From: Solibacillus sp. FSL W7-1436
GTDB taxonomy: Bacteria > Bacillota > Bacilli > Bacillales_A > Planococcaceae
Length of the DNA: 64,000 nucleotides
Reading direction: 5' to 3'
Assembly: GCF_038007305.1 (NCBI RefSeq)
Contig: NZ_JBBOWV010000001.1
Coordinates: forward strand, 748,501-812,500
The notes beneath the pieces were generated by a model. It ran no database searches and had not been told where the DNA came from. It was given only the letters and a program-made list of their open reading frames with translations. The translations under genes and the position numbers were made by a program. The stretch's first letter is position 1; every line of letters starts with the position of its first letter. This document shows positions 9,323 through 18,257 of this stretch, in pieces.

Positions 9323-9846
9323 TATTTTGGGAAATTTTCATTGCATTTTTAATACCAAACCTTTTGGCATACGGTGGGGGACCAGCTTCTATCCCGTTAA
9401 TCGAACATGAAGTGGTAGACAGGTATGGATGGATGACGCAAAGTGAATTCAGTGAGTTTCTTGCTTTGGCAAATTCACTGCCCGGTCCTATTGCAACAAA
9501 GATGGCGGGCTATATCGGTTTTGAAGTCGGCGGATTTTTAGGGAGTATTATAGCATTATTCGCAACAGTTGCCCCTACCCTGATTTTAATGATTACACTA
9601 TTGAACCTCCTGCATAAATATAGAGATTCGCCTAAAGTAATGCGGTTATCAAGCTTTGTATTACCGGCAATCGCTGTATTATTAATTACATTAACATTCG
9701 ATTTCGCAAAGTCTTCCTACGAATCAAATAAACTGATTCCTACAATTTTAATGATTGTCGGCAGCTATCTCGCTTTGGAAAAATTCAAAGTTCCTTCTAT
9801 TATAGTAATCGTCGTCGGGTTATTGATTGGCGGATTTATTTTATAA
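9319..9846 (+). CDS. Chromate transporter, second half-size subunit
   Basis: The 175-residue protein is the partner CHR domain. It has AYGGGPASIPLIEHEVVDRY and the motif LPGPIATKMAGYIGFEVGG, nearly identical to the first subunit, which points to an old gene duplication. AAAGGAGG sits inside the end of the upstream gene. The pair resembles the two-gene chromate transporters of B. subtilis (YwrA/YwrB). No regulator gene is adjacent. Confidence 0.88.
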   Translation: MIFWEIFIAFLIPNLLAYGGGPASIPLIEHEVVDRYGWMTQSEFSEFLALANSLPGPIATKMAGYIGFEVGGFLGSIIALFATVAPTLILMITLLNLLHKYRDSPKVMRLSSFVLPAIAVLLITLTFDFAKSSYESNKLIPTILMIVGSYLALEKFKVPSIIVIVVGLLIGGFIL

Positions 9847-9871
9847 TCAAACCTGATTATTATGGAACGGC

Positions 9872-9920
9872 AAAAAAGCTAATCTCTACTTATTAAACAA
9901 GAGGGGATTAGCTTTTGCTT
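9872..9920. terminator. Bidirectional terminator between chromate and quinone reductase genes
   Basis: AAAAGCTAATC and GATTAGCTTTT pair across a loop of about 21 bases; A and T runs lie outside the stem on both sides. The flanking genes converge here. Confidence 0.75.
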
Positions 9921-9922
9921 TT

Positions 9923-10909
9923 TTAAACTTCATTGATATGAATAATTATTTTACCCAAAGCATTTCTACTTTCCATAAATTGATGAGCTTGTGCTGCATC
10001 TTCAAGTTGAAACTCTGCGCCAATATGAATCTTTACTTTATCGTCAGCGATTAACGAAATTACTTCATTTGAAACTTCCATTAATAACTGTGGCTGATCA
10101 TTACGCATTGAACCAATGCTATAGCCTAAAACAGATCGACAGCTTGAATGCAGTAAATGGGATTGAATATTTGCAGGAGTTCCACTTGAATCACCGAATA
10201 TTACAAGCCTTCCGTATTTTTTTAAATAGTCGAACGAGTTTTCAGTCACTTCCCCAGCAATTGAGTCAAGTATAACGTCGACTCCCTGTCCGTTCGTATA
10301 TTGAAGAATTTTATCAATCGCATTTTCCTCTTCCAAAACAACAACATAATCTGCACCTGCATTTATGGCTTCTTGTACTTTACTTCTTCTACTAACTGTA
10401 CCTATTACATTTTTAGCGCCTAAACATTTTGCAACTTGAATAGCTGTTGTTCCTACTCCCCCTGCTGCTCCATGGATAACGATTGATTCATTTTTTTCTA
10501 AGCGAGCCACTTTTTTTATTAAATAGTATGATGTAAATGCTACGAGTGGAGCTCCTTGAAATTTTCTGTAATGTTGTGCAGGAATAGGATATGTCAACAT
10601 GGCATCTGCTACAGTGTATTCGGCATACGAACCTTTTTTAGGGAATGCAATAACATAATCTCCAACGTTTGTATGTTGAACTTGTGTACCCGCTTCCTCA
10701 ACGATCCCTAAAACTTCTAAACCTAAAATTAAAGGCGGAGGGCCTGCTGCATGATATTTCCCAATTCGAGTTTTAATATCTGCAAAATTAACACTTGTTG
10801 AAATCACTTTAATGAGTACTTCATTGTCATTTGGAACAGGTTTTTCAACTGTTTGAACTTTTAAAACATCTGTATCTCCGAATTCGTCTAATAGTATCGC
10901 TTTCAACAA
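9923..10909 (-). CDS. Quinone oxidoreductase-like MDR family protein
   Basis: The 328-residue protein is a medium-chain dehydrogenase/reductase of the zinc-free quinone oxidoreductase type. It has an N-terminal GroES-like domain, GLEVLGIVEEAGTQV near residue 65, and the NADPH-binding HGAAGGVGTTAIQVAK near residues 145-160. The zinc-ligand cysteines of alcohol dehydrogenases are absent. Two TTG codons follow a GGAGGGG site. It would reduce quinones or enones with NADPH; the substrate is not known. It lies downstream of the GntR gene on the same strand, 204 bases away, and may or may not share its control. Confidence 0.82.
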   Translation of the reverse strand: MLKAILLDEFGDTDVLKVQTVEKPVPNDNEVLIKVISTSVNFADIKTRIGKYHAAGPPPLILGLEVLGIVEEAGTQVQHTNVGDYVIAFPKKGSYAEYTVADAMLTYPIPAQHYRKFQGAPLVAFTSYYLIKKVARLEKNESIVIHGAAGGVGTTAIQVAKCLGAKNVIGTVSRRSKVQEAINAGADYVVVLEEENAIDKILQYTNGQGVDVILDSIAGEVTENSFDYLKKYGRLVIFGDSSGTPANIQSHLLHSSCRSVLGYSIGSMRNDQPQLLMEVSNEVISLIADDKVKIHIGAEFQLEDAAQAHQFMESRNALGKIIIHINEV

Positions 10910-11113
10910 ACCCCTCCTACCTTTTTCTAAATTTTATAATGCGGCTGCGCTGAGCACAGTCTGCACACAAAAAGTATTGTTCCCATTACTGTAAAGCATT
11001 CAACGGAAACTACTTGTAATTATGTATTTATTAAGGACTTAAGTTCTGGGCTTAGCAGCCAATCCTCAATTTTTAACATAATACACTGTCATCACCTTTG
11101 AAAAGTCATCACA

Positions 11114-11779
11114 TTATATATAAACACCTGATTTGTATTTGCGTAAATTAATAATTACACCGCCTGTATGAGTACGTAGTAACTGTTTAAAAAGCTCCAT
11201 ATCTCCAACTTTCAGTGCTTCATATAGTGCCTGGTGCTCTGAAATTGACTTCGCTAACGATTCGCTCAATTCAAAATGAATGGCTTGTATTCGCATTAAA
11301 CGTAGGCTGATTTTATCGTATACATCCCGAATAATGGTGCTTCCTGAAAACTCAATCAAGATGCTATGAAAAGCGAAATTCAAATGAGTATACTCGATAA
11401 TATCCTCACATACAGCCATCTGTTCAGTAATCGTTTTCATTTTTTCTAATAGTTTTTCATTGCTCCCAGGATTTTCGATCTTCTCAGCAGCCATATACTC
11501 CATCTGATTACGTACATCCAGCAAGTCTTGTATTTCAACTTCGCTATATTCTCTTACATACGCTCCTTTTCGAGGAATCCGATCAATTATTCCTTCCGTA
11601 CCCAATAAATAAAATGCTTCACGGACAGGTGATCTGCTCAAATTAAATTTCTCGGCATAAGTCGTCTCGACAATTTTTTCGTTCGGTTTTAATTCACCTA
11701 ATAAAATTTGCTCAAATAATTGCTGAGCAATGGAATTAGCTAAAGGATTGTATTGATCTGATTTAAAATAGTCTCTCAC
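11114..11779 (-). CDS. GntR family regulator, FCD subfamily
   Basis: The regulator has a winged helix at about residues 10-75 of the long reading frame, including LFEQILLGELKPNEKIVE and NLSRSPVREAFYLLGTEG, and an all-helical FCD ligand domain after it. FCD domains usually bind a small carboxylate through a metal held by Asp and His residues; D and H candidates are present (DLLDVR, HSILIE). I chose the GTG at 11779, preceded by GGTGGTG. A TTG at 11812 would add 11 residues but lies inside the TGTATAC palindrome, which is probably the operator. Divergent candidates for control are the CoA-transferase and MatC-like permease genes. Confidence 0.75.
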   Translation of the reverse strand: MRDYFKSDQYNPLANSIAQQLFEQILLGELKPNEKIVETTYAEKFNLSRSPVREAFYLLGTEGIIDRIPRKGAYVREYSEVEIQDLLDVRNQMEYMAAEKIENPGSNEKLLEKMKTITEQMAVCEDIIEYTHLNFAFHSILIEFSGSTIIRDVYDKISLRLMRIQAIHFELSESLAKSISEHQALYEALKVGDMELFKQLLRTHTGGVIINLRKYKSGVYI

Positions 11780-11794
11780 TATGAACACCACCAA

Positions 11795-11818
11795 ACTGTA
11801 TACTGTATACAATATACT
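11795..11818. promoter_or_regulatory. Probable GntR/FCD operator, TGTATAC repeats
   Basis: CTGTATACTGTATACAATATAC contains overlapping palindromes built on TGTATAC. FCD-type GntR regulators typically bind TTGTATACAA-like sites. It lies just upstream of the chosen start of the GntR gene. Confidence 0.55.
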
Positions 11819-11913
11819 ATTACAAATTTTCAGAATTTACAACAGAAAATTCAAAATTTTCTCTAAAATGATTTTTTATTGTATTTAATGCTGTATTTAT
11901 CTTTAGAACAAAT

Positions 11914-11948
11914 AAAAAAGACAAGTAGATTTCTCTACTCGTCTTTTT
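11914..11948 (-). terminator. Terminator of yyaC
   Basis: AAAAAAGACAAGTAGA and TCTACTCGTCTTTTTT pair around a four-base loop. The stem overlaps the yyaC stop codon, and a T run follows on the minus strand. Confidence 0.75.
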
Positions 11949-12513
11949 TGGTATTTGCTAAATAATTTGCTTCTAGAATAAGAGAGGCCACTTTCAAAGA
12001 TAATTGCAAAATAAAATGTAATCGTGTTTCGTGTAATTTTTTTAATCTGATGATTGAATCCCGAACATTTACTACAGCTGACAAATGATAATCTCCAACA
12101 AGAGGCAAAACTTTCATCGCATACTTTCCAGGACGTAATGCACCTTGTTTAAAAAATATTTTCCCAATATGCCTTTCGTTTCCAACGCTTGCATCGATAG
12201 CGACAATAATCGGATTATCATATTTTGTTTTTACCATTTCCACAACTTGCTTTAAGTTAAGTGCATCTACCGGATGCGCTATCGTTCCATACACTGGACA
12301 GGAAAATTCTGATTCAGTTAAATACTTACCAACAAAAGGACCAAATGAATCTCCAGTTGATTGATCAGTTCCAATACAAATAAAAATAATCTGGTCATTT
12401 TCGTGTTTTTGAAACATTTCGATCAGCATTTCTTTCACATTATCCAATCGTTCATAATTTTCCAAGTTATTTTCGATAAGCTCCTCTGACCTTTGTTCTT
12501 TTCCTTGCTCCAT
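11935..12513 (-). CDS. yyaC: Sporulation protein YyaC (GPR-like fold)
   Basis: The 192-residue protein belongs to the DUF1256/YyaC family, related to the germination protease GPR. Family signatures visible are FICIGTDQSTGDSFGPFVGKYL (quoted in part: GTDQSTGDSFGP), GTIAHPVDALNL, and VAIDASVG, which supply the acidic residues typical of the GPR/HybD fold. The gene is conserved in endospore formers and expressed in the forespore in B. subtilis; the role of the protein is poorly known. This is evidence that the organism forms spores. Its stop overlaps a terminator stem. Confidence 0.85.
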   Translation of the reverse strand: MEQGKEQRSEELIENNLENYERLDNVKEMLIEMFQKHENDQIIFICIGTDQSTGDSFGPFVGKYLTESEFSCPVYGTIAHPVDALNLKQVVEMVKTKYDNPIIVAIDASVGNERHIGKIFFKQGALRPGKYAMKVLPLVGDYHLSAVVNVRDSIIRLKKLHETRLHFILQLSLKVASLILEANYLANTKKDE

Positions 12514-12863
12514 ATTAAAATCCTCATTTCAAAATTTTTAAAGGTGTAAAAAAAATTTTTTTCGGTTTTTTGAGTAGCCACTAAATGTGGATAAAATTAT
12601 TAGTAAAAGCAAAATTTCTCCTACGTATCCCTGTAAATACATTTTATCAGTAAAACAACTGCACCATTAGCTCCCACTCTTTTCTACATATTGGAAATAC
12701 TTAAGCCTTTATATAAAGTGATTTTTTCTTACTATAGCTATAATACGATTATTAACCAAACAAAAACAAAGAATAAACGAGAATAAAATACTCATTTGAC
12801 AGAAAATTTTGTTTATTGTAACATCCTCATCAACAACATTTTCAATGATTAAGGAGGATGATT
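12514..12863. other. AT-rich divergent intergenic region
   Basis: About 350 bases separate yyaC and the CoA-transferase gene. Apart from a candidate promoter at 12796-12824 I see no gene, riboswitch or clear operator. The TGTATAC motif found before the GntR gene is not present here. Confidence 0.5.
12796..12824 (+). promoter_or_regulatory. Candidate promoter of the CoA-transferase operon
   Basis: A perfect TTGACA (12796-12801) is followed after 17 bases by TAACAT (four of six matches), 39 bases before the start codon. Confidence 0.5.
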
Positions 12864-14084
12864 ATGACAAAACCACTTGAAGGAATAAGAGTGCTAGATT
12901 TAACAAGAATATTAAGCGGACCATACTGTACCATGCTTCTGGGTGATATGGGAGCAGATATTATTAAAATCGAATCCCCTGAAGGAGATGACACGAGGAA
13001 ATGGGGACCTCCATTTCTCGAAAATGAAAGCGCATACTATTTGAGTGTAAACCGGAATAAAAGAAGTTTAGTCCTGAACTTAAAATCTCCTGAAGGAAAA
13101 GAAATATTTATCAAATTACTGAAAAATGCCGATGTGGTCGTTGAAAATTTCAGACCAGGCCAAATGGAAAAATTCGGTCTTGGTTACGAAGTGTTGAAAG
13201 AAATTAATCCTAAAGTAATATTAGCATCTATATCAGGCTTTGGCCAAACTGGGCGTTATTCAAATAAACCTGGTTATGATGTTATCGCTCAAGGAATGGG
13301 AGGCTTAATGTCTGTTACTGGTGAAGATGGCCGTGCCCCAGTAAAAGCAGGCTTTTCCATAGCAGATATTGGATCTGGAATGTGGGCCATTATTGGGATA
13401 TTACTAGCATTGAATAGCCGTAACCAAACCGGTAAAGGTCAGTGGGTGGACGCTTCCTTACTGGATACGATGATTAGTTGGCAAACATTTTTGGCAACCG
13501 GATTTTTAGCTACCGGAGAAAATCCAAAACCTTTAGGAAATGCCCATCAATCAATCGTTCCTTATCAAGCCTTTGAGTCTTCAGACGGTTATTTCAATAT
13601 CGGGGTAGGAAATGATTCACTTTGGGAAAAAATGTGCAATTTTTTAAATTTAAAACACTTAATCCATCATCCTAACTATAAAACAAATAATGATCGGGTT
13701 CGTAATCGAACTCAACTAATTGCTATATTACAAGAGAAATTTAAGTCAAAAACTTCTAAAGAGTGGATTAATTTATTTGAATCTCATGGTATTCCGGCAG
13801 GACCTATTTATAACTTCGAGGAACTATTCCAAGACGAACATGTCCATGATCGAGAAATGGTACAATCTGTTCCTCACCCAACAATTGGTGATTTGCAGTT
13901 AACAGGGATTCCAATCAAGCTTTCAGATACGCCTGGAGAAATAACGTCTCCCCCACCATTGCTTGGTCAGCATTCTACCGAGATACTTGAGGAAATTGGC
14001 TATACGTTGGACGAAATAGAAAAACTATATAGAAATAACGTCTCAAGCACTACTCAACCTCAGTACAAAAGACAAATTAGTTAG
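12864..14084 (+). CDS. CaiB/BaiF family (class III) CoA-transferase
   Basis: The 406-residue protein shows the class III signature at its start (PLEGIRVLDLTRILSGPYCT), the GADIIKIESPEGDDTR and SVNRNKRSLVLNLK segments, and the catalytic-site region GFSIADIGSGMWA, whose Asp (about residue 168) is the expected nucleophile. Such enzymes move CoA between organic acids. The ATG at 12864 is preferred because the one at 12858 lies inside the GGAGGATG ribosome site. The next gene, 11 bases downstream, encodes a dicarboxylate-type permease, so the pair may take up and activate an organic acid. The substrate cannot be read from the sequence. Confidence 0.85.
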   Translation: MTKPLEGIRVLDLTRILSGPYCTMLLGDMGADIIKIESPEGDDTRKWGPPFLENESAYYLSVNRNKRSLVLNLKSPEGKEIFIKLLKNADVVVENFRPGQMEKFGLGYEVLKEINPKVILASISGFGQTGRYSNKPGYDVIAQGMGGLMSVTGEDGRAPVKAGFSIADIGSGMWAIIGILLALNSRNQTGKGQWVDASLLDTMISWQTFLATGFLATGENPKPLGNAHQSIVPYQAFESSDGYFNIGVGNDSLWEKMCNFLNLKHLIHHPNYKTNNDRVRNRTQLIAILQEKFKSKTSKEWINLFESHGIPAGPIYNFEELFQDEHVHDREMVQSVPHPTIGDLQLTGIPIKLSDTPGEITSPPPLLGQHSTEILEEIGYTLDEIEKLYRNNVSSTTQPQYKRQIS

Positions 14085-14095
14085 GAGGAATTAAA

Positions 14096-15406
14096 ATGAG
14101 TTTGGAATTATTCGCTATTATCTTTTTAGTCGGTATGTTCATCATTGGTTCAATCTTCCCCGTAAATATTGGTGTTCTTGGTTTTGTAGCTGCTTTTGTT
14201 ATTGGCGTTCTTGTTTCCGGCATGGAAACTAAAGCTGTTCTCGGCGTATTCCCGGCAGATTTATTTGTATTATTAACGGGGATTACGTTTATGTTCTCCA
14301 TTGTTCAAAAAAATGGGACAATCGATTTAATCGCAAGTTGGGGCTTAAAGTTAGTAAGAGGAAATTTGGGGTTAATTCCATGGGTAGTTTTCTTCCTGGG
14401 CACAGCACTAGCTGCGCTTGGAACATCTGTTGTAGCACTAGCTTCAATTTTAGCTCCTTTAGTTTTACGTCTAGCCTATAAATTTAAAATTAATGCATTA
14501 ATGATGGGAACTTTGTTAATTGTCGGTTTAACAGCAGGCGCATTTTCACCCTTAAACTTATTCGGCCTTATTGTTAAAGGCGTATTAGAAAGCCGTGGTT
14601 TACCGCATGAACCTGTCATTTTAATGGTTAACGTTTTATTATTCTGCTTTGTAGTCGGTTTAATCGTGTTTGTTGTTTTAGGCGGGATTAAAAACTTCAA
14701 GCTAAGTTCAAAAAATGTATCTGATGCTCAACTTCGTACTGCTGCTGCGTATGCATCTGACGAAGAGTTTGAAGAAGAAGAAAATATTTTTGACAATGTA
14801 AAACTAGATTGGTATAAAGCTGCTACTTTAATCGGTATTGGTGTATTAATTTATATGGCATTATTCTTGGAATTTCATATGGGCTTCTCTGCATTTACAA
14901 TCGGTTTAATTTTGGCGTTCATGCGTCCTTCATTACAAACTGAAGTTGTTAAAGCCATTCCTTGGCCAGTAATTTTGATGGTAACAGGTATCGTAACGTA
15001 TGTAGGTGTTCTTGATGCTATCGGTTCTATCGACTATATGACTGACTTAATATCCGGTTTAAACAATTCATATGTCGCATCACTAGTAGCTTCTTATACA
15101 GGCGGGATTATTTCATCTTTCGCTTCAACAACTGGATTCCTAGCAGCCATCATTCCTTTAGTAACACCTATTTTGGAAGATCCAACTATATCTTCTACTG
15201 GTGTAGTGGCTGCAATTGCAATTTCTTCAAGTATCGTAGATTTAAGCCCATTCTCTACTAATGGTGCATTACTTTTATCAAACTGTAAGCCAAGCGAAGA
15301 ACGTTCTTTCTTCCGTAAACTATTAGTAATGTCGGGTATTTTCATTGTAATTGGTCCACTTGCAGCTTGGTTACTATTCGTAGTAGTAGGAGTGCCTTGG
15401 GGGTAA
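14096..15406 (+). CDS. MatC-like dicarboxylate permease (SLC13/ion transporter type)
   Basis: The 436-residue protein has about 11-12 hydrophobic segments and a charged cytoplasmic loop near residues 208-245. Its N-terminal 150 residues resemble the MatC N-terminal family (malonate/dicarboxylate carriers), and the GTSVVALASILAPLVL and SSSIVDLSPFSTNGALLL motifs match substrate-binding loops of the ion-transporter superfamily. A GGAGG site precedes the ATG. It is coupled to the CoA-transferase gene. In Rhizobium a GntR/FCD protein controls a MatC transporter, so the nearby GntR gene is a plausible regulator, but this is inference. Confidence 0.78.
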   Translation: MSLELFAIIFLVGMFIIGSIFPVNIGVLGFVAAFVIGVLVSGMETKAVLGVFPADLFVLLTGITFMFSIVQKNGTIDLIASWGLKLVRGNLGLIPWVVFFLGTALAALGTSVVALASILAPLVLRLAYKFKINALMMGTLLIVGLTAGAFSPLNLFGLIVKGVLESRGLPHEPVILMVNVLLFCFVVGLIVFVVLGGIKNFKLSSKNVSDAQLRTAAAYASDEEFEEEENIFDNVKLDWYKAATLIGIGVLIYMALFLEFHMGFSAFTIGLILAFMRPSLQTEVVKAIPWPVILMVTGIVTYVGVLDAIGSIDYMTDLISGLNNSYVASLVASYTGGIISSFASTTGFLAAIIPLVTPILEDPTISSTGVVAAIAISSSIVDLSPFSTNGALLLSNCKPSEERSFFRKLLVMSGIFIVIGPLAAWLLFVVVGVPWG

Positions 15407-15423
15407 AATTTAATAGTCAAAAT

Positions 15424-15464
15424 AAAAAAACGTCCACCTTCTATAAAGGCGGACGCTTTTTTAT
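15424..15464. terminator. Bidirectional terminator between permease gene and ecsB
   Basis: AAAAAACGTCC and GGACGCTTTTTT with inner CCTT/AGG form a strong stem; A and T runs lie on both sides and the flanking genes converge. Confidence 0.85.
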
Positions 15465-16639
15465 TTTGACATTCTCATCGTCAGTTCACTCACTGCAATA
15501 ATGACAACCGGAATGATGTAAAACTGCGGCTGCGTCATTGCACAAAGTGTCACGATAATGGCCTGTACAATGCTCAGTTGGCGAAGCAGTTTTGCGACAG
15601 CCTGTTTTCTCGTATCGCGCGGGATCGGGTAAAGCATGTCCATACGGAAATCTCCTGCAGACATAAGCGCATACTTAAGCTGAAGTGTTGTCGCAAATGC
15701 CAGTGCTCCTGCAACGATCCAAGTTACAAATGGAATCGAAATAAACATCGCAATAACAGCTGAAATCGCCGTTAACCGTACCCATAAATAAAAATGGTCA
15801 TCTGTCCGGATAAACGTACGGTAAATTAAATAGGCCTGTGTGTTTTCCTTTTTATAGCTGATCGCTTTATACGCAATATCAAGCCATGCACGACGCTTTA
15901 CAGAACCCTTTAAATGCGGGACATCTGTGAAGTAGTTGGCAAAGCGGTAAAAACGCATCATGCGGTTTTGCTCAAGCTTAATAAAATGCTCGTAAGGCAC
16001 TGGATTATCCTGTACTTTTTTCTTCAATGTAAATGTATAGTAAGCCATCATAATAAGAAATACGATGCCCAGCAAACCGTCTGTCAATGTCATTTGAATC
16101 CCGATAATCGATACGATTGCCCGTACAAACCGGTCGAGTAAAATGGCATTACCACGATTTGCATAGCGGTAGTTGAATTCGGCGCGAACATTAATGAATT
16201 TCAACACTGCGATAAATGCAGCAGTCAGCCAAATTTCACCCACGCTGAGTGTTGTAACCTCTTTCAACAGCGGAATCGCTATTATATACAGAACGACCGG
16301 CACTAACAGCTGTGACCAAAATGTCCAGTTCATCGCCTTTTTAAAATAGTTCGGCATTTGGCTTTCCAGCGGCAGCAAGTATACTTGATCGGGTTCTTTC
16401 AGCAATGTGACAGGTCTGCTGAATGCCACTAATCCCCCTACTATAATGGCAATGAGCCACTCTGCCGGGAAATCCGGCTGCACGACCTTCAGCCATTCGC
16501 TGTACTGATAGCCACCTGCCCCCGCGATAAAGACAAGGACAATCGCAATATGCCCTGTAAAGACGAAGCGCATATACTTCATCACTTCGCCGATGTAATG
16601 CTCGAAGCGCTTAGCCCATACACTATGCATGCTGTTCAT
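15461..16639 (-). CDS. ecsB: ABC transporter permease EcsB
   Basis: The 392-residue membrane protein has paired hydrophobic segments throughout (about ten) and matches EcsB in length and context. Together with EcsA it forms an ABC transporter that in B. subtilis affects competence, sporulation, protein secretion and intramembrane proteolysis by RasP; the transported substrate is not firmly known. The ATG at 16639 is preceded by AAAGGAG and overlaps the end of ecsA by 17 bases, so translation is coupled. Confidence 0.88.
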   Translation of the reverse strand: MNSMHSVWAKRFEHYIGEVMKYMRFVFTGHIAIVLVFIAGAGGYQYSEWLKVVQPDFPAEWLIAIIVGGLVAFSRPVTLLKEPDQVYLLPLESQMPNYFKKAMNWTFWSQLLVPVVLYIIAIPLLKEVTTLSVGEIWLTAAFIAVLKFINVRAEFNYRYANRGNAILLDRFVRAIVSIIGIQMTLTDGLLGIVFLIMMAYYTFTLKKKVQDNPVPYEHFIKLEQNRMMRFYRFANYFTDVPHLKGSVKRRAWLDIAYKAISYKKENTQAYLIYRTFIRTDDHFYLWVRLTAISAVIAMFISIPFVTWIVAGALAFATTLQLKYALMSAGDFRMDMLYPIPRDTRKQAVAKLLRQLSIVQAIIVTLCAMTQPQFYIIPVVIIAVSELTMRMSK

Positions 16640-17372
16640 TGTCCTGCTCCTTTGTCATCGCAATATACAAATCATCCAGTGTCGCAGTCGGCATATTGAA
16701 CGCTTTGCGTAAATCATTCATAGTCCCCTGTGCACGTACCCGACCTTCGTGAAGCAAAATGATGCGGTCACAATGTTTTTCTGCAGTCGATAAAATATGT
16801 GTCGACATTAATATCGATGCACCTGCACGTTTTTTATCATCCATTTGGTCAAGCAATGACTGAATGCCAAGCGGGTCCAATCCGACAAACGGCTCATCGA
16901 TAATATACAGGCTTGGATCGACTAAAAATGCGCACATAATCATTACCTTCTGGCGCATCCCTTTTGAAAAGTGCGACGGGAACCAGTTTAATCGCTTTTC
17001 CATACGGAATTCCTTCAATAAAACTTCGGAGCGCTTTTCCAACGTTCTTTCATCTAAACCATAGGCCATTGCCGTTAACTGTAAATGTTCTTTTAATGTT
17101 AATTCTTCATATAGTACGGGTGTTTCCGGAATATAGGAGAAACTTGATCGGTACTTGTCCAAATTTTCCTTCAGCGTCACACCGTTTAAACGAATTTCTC
17201 CAGAGCGCGGTAAGAGCGTGCCAATAATATGCTTGATCGTTGTACTTTTCCCGGCACCGTTAAGGCCGATTAATCCAACGAGCTCCCCTTTGTTAATTTC
17301 AAATGATAAATCTTGAATAACAGGCTTTCTCGTATAACCACCTGTTACATTTTGCAGTTGTAAAATTGTCAC
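16623..17372 (-). CDS. ecsA: ABC transporter ATPase EcsA
   Basis: This is a complete ABC ATPase of about 249 residues. It shows Walker A GLNGAGKST, the Q-loop region YIPETPVLY, signature FSKGMRQKV (a variant of LSGGQ), Walker B LYIIDEPFVGLDP and H-loop STH. The GTG at 17372 is chosen because AGAGGAG lies eight bases before it; the GTG three codons upstream overlaps that site. It powers the EcsB permease. hit lies divergently upstream, the arrangement seen in B. subtilis. Confidence 0.9.
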   Translation of the reverse strand: MTILQLQNVTGGYTRKPVIQDLSFEINKGELVGLIGLNGAGKSTTIKHIIGTLLPRSGEIRLNGVTLKENLDKYRSSFSYIPETPVLYEELTLKEHLQLTAMAYGLDERTLEKRSEVLLKEFRMEKRLNWFPSHFSKGMRQKVMIMCAFLVDPSLYIIDEPFVGLDPLGIQSLLDQMDDKKRAGASILMSTHILSTAEKHCDRIILLHEGRVRAQGTMNDLRKAFNMPTATLDDLYIAMTKEQDNEQHA

Positions 17373-17537
17373 AGTCGTCACTCCTCTTTTCTAAAATTTA
17401 GTTTATCAAAAGCGAATAAAATTGAACACTGAATGCAACACTCAATTCAGAGAACAAAAAATAAATCCTTCATATAAGAAAGTAGTTTTCCGAATAATCT
17501 ATGATAGAATAAAGAAAAATAATAGTATCTTCACCAT

Positions 17538-17615
17538 AAATTGGGGTTGTACAGTTGATTTTTATTGCAGGCGGATGCTTTTCGTGAGAATTTACCGCCC
17601 TGTATCCCTCAATTT
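17538..17615. other. Candidate structured RNA or DNA element between ecsA and hit
   Basis: AAATTGGGG (17538-17546) and TACAG (17550-17554) can pair with CTGTA (17600-17604) and CCCTCAATTT (17606-17615). Inside these, GGCGG (17570-17574) pairs with CCGCC (17595-17599). The result is a layered hairpin with a 15-base one-sided bulge. I do not recognise a known riboswitch class. It lies about 65 bases before hit and about 165 bases before ecsA. Confidence 0.4.
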
Positions 17616-17680
17616 ACAATAACATTATTTTCTAACTTCTAATGGTGAAAATCAAAAATAAAAAAGGAGCGATAAATAAG

Positions 17681-18100
17681 ATGAGTGATTGCTTATTTTG
17701 CAAAATCATTGCCGGTGAAATTCCAAGTATTAAAGTTTATGAGGATGAGCATACTTTTGCCTTCATGGATATTGCCCCGTTAACAAAAGGTCATACATTG
17801 TTAATACCGAAAACGCATTGCAAAGATCTATTTGAAATGCCGGAAGATGTAGCACGTAATTTATATGCTGCTGCCCCGAAAGTGGCTAATGCCATTAAAG
17901 CTGCTTTTAACCCGGCTGGTATGAATACGATCAATAACAACGGTGCAGAAGCAGGTCAAACTGTTTTCCATTACCATCTGCATCTCGTTCCGCGCTATGA
18001 TGAAAAAGATGGACTGGTTGTCAGCTGGAATGGTCGTTCACAGGAATTCCCGCCGGATGTGCTGTCTACACTTTCCGAGGAAATTAAATCACACTTATAA
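17681..18100 (+). CDS. hit: HIT family nucleotide-binding protein
   Basis: The protein has 139 residues and the histidine triad HYHLHLVPR near residues 96-104, with the N-terminal CLFCKIIAGEIPS and DIAPLTKGHTLLIPK segments of the HINT branch. HIT proteins hydrolyse phosphoramidate and related bonds of nucleotides such as adenosine phosphoramidate. The ATG at 17681 follows AAAGGAG by 12 bases; the longer frame has no ribosome site. It is divergent from ecsAB and a terminator follows. Confidence 0.9.
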   Translation: MSDCLFCKIIAGEIPSIKVYEDEHTFAFMDIAPLTKGHTLLIPKTHCKDLFEMPEDVARNLYAAAPKVANAIKAAFNPAGMNTINNNGAEAGQTVFHYHLHLVPRYDEKDGLVVSWNGRSQEFPPDVLSTLSEEIKSHL

Positions 18101-18120
18101 TTGCTCCTTTAAGGAGACTA

Positions 18121-18166
18121 TGGCCAGCATCTTTTTCGTAATTGAAAATGCTGGTTTTTCTATTAA
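18121..18166 (+). terminator. Terminator of hit
   Basis: CCAGCAT and ATGCTGG with inner TTTTC/GAAAA pairs make the stem, followed by five T residues. Confidence 0.7.
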
Positions 18167-18257
18167 TACCTTCATTCGGTCTTTCCAATGTTTATCGAAA
18201 GATGGATTTGGAAAAAGATTTGGATAACAAATATATAAAAAAAGCGAGGTTATCAAT

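Noticed and set aside
12700..12775. ATAGCTATAAT palindrome upstream of the CoA-transferase gene as a GntR operator
   Set aside because: It lacks the TGTATAC core seen before the GntR gene and resembles AT-rich chance sequence.
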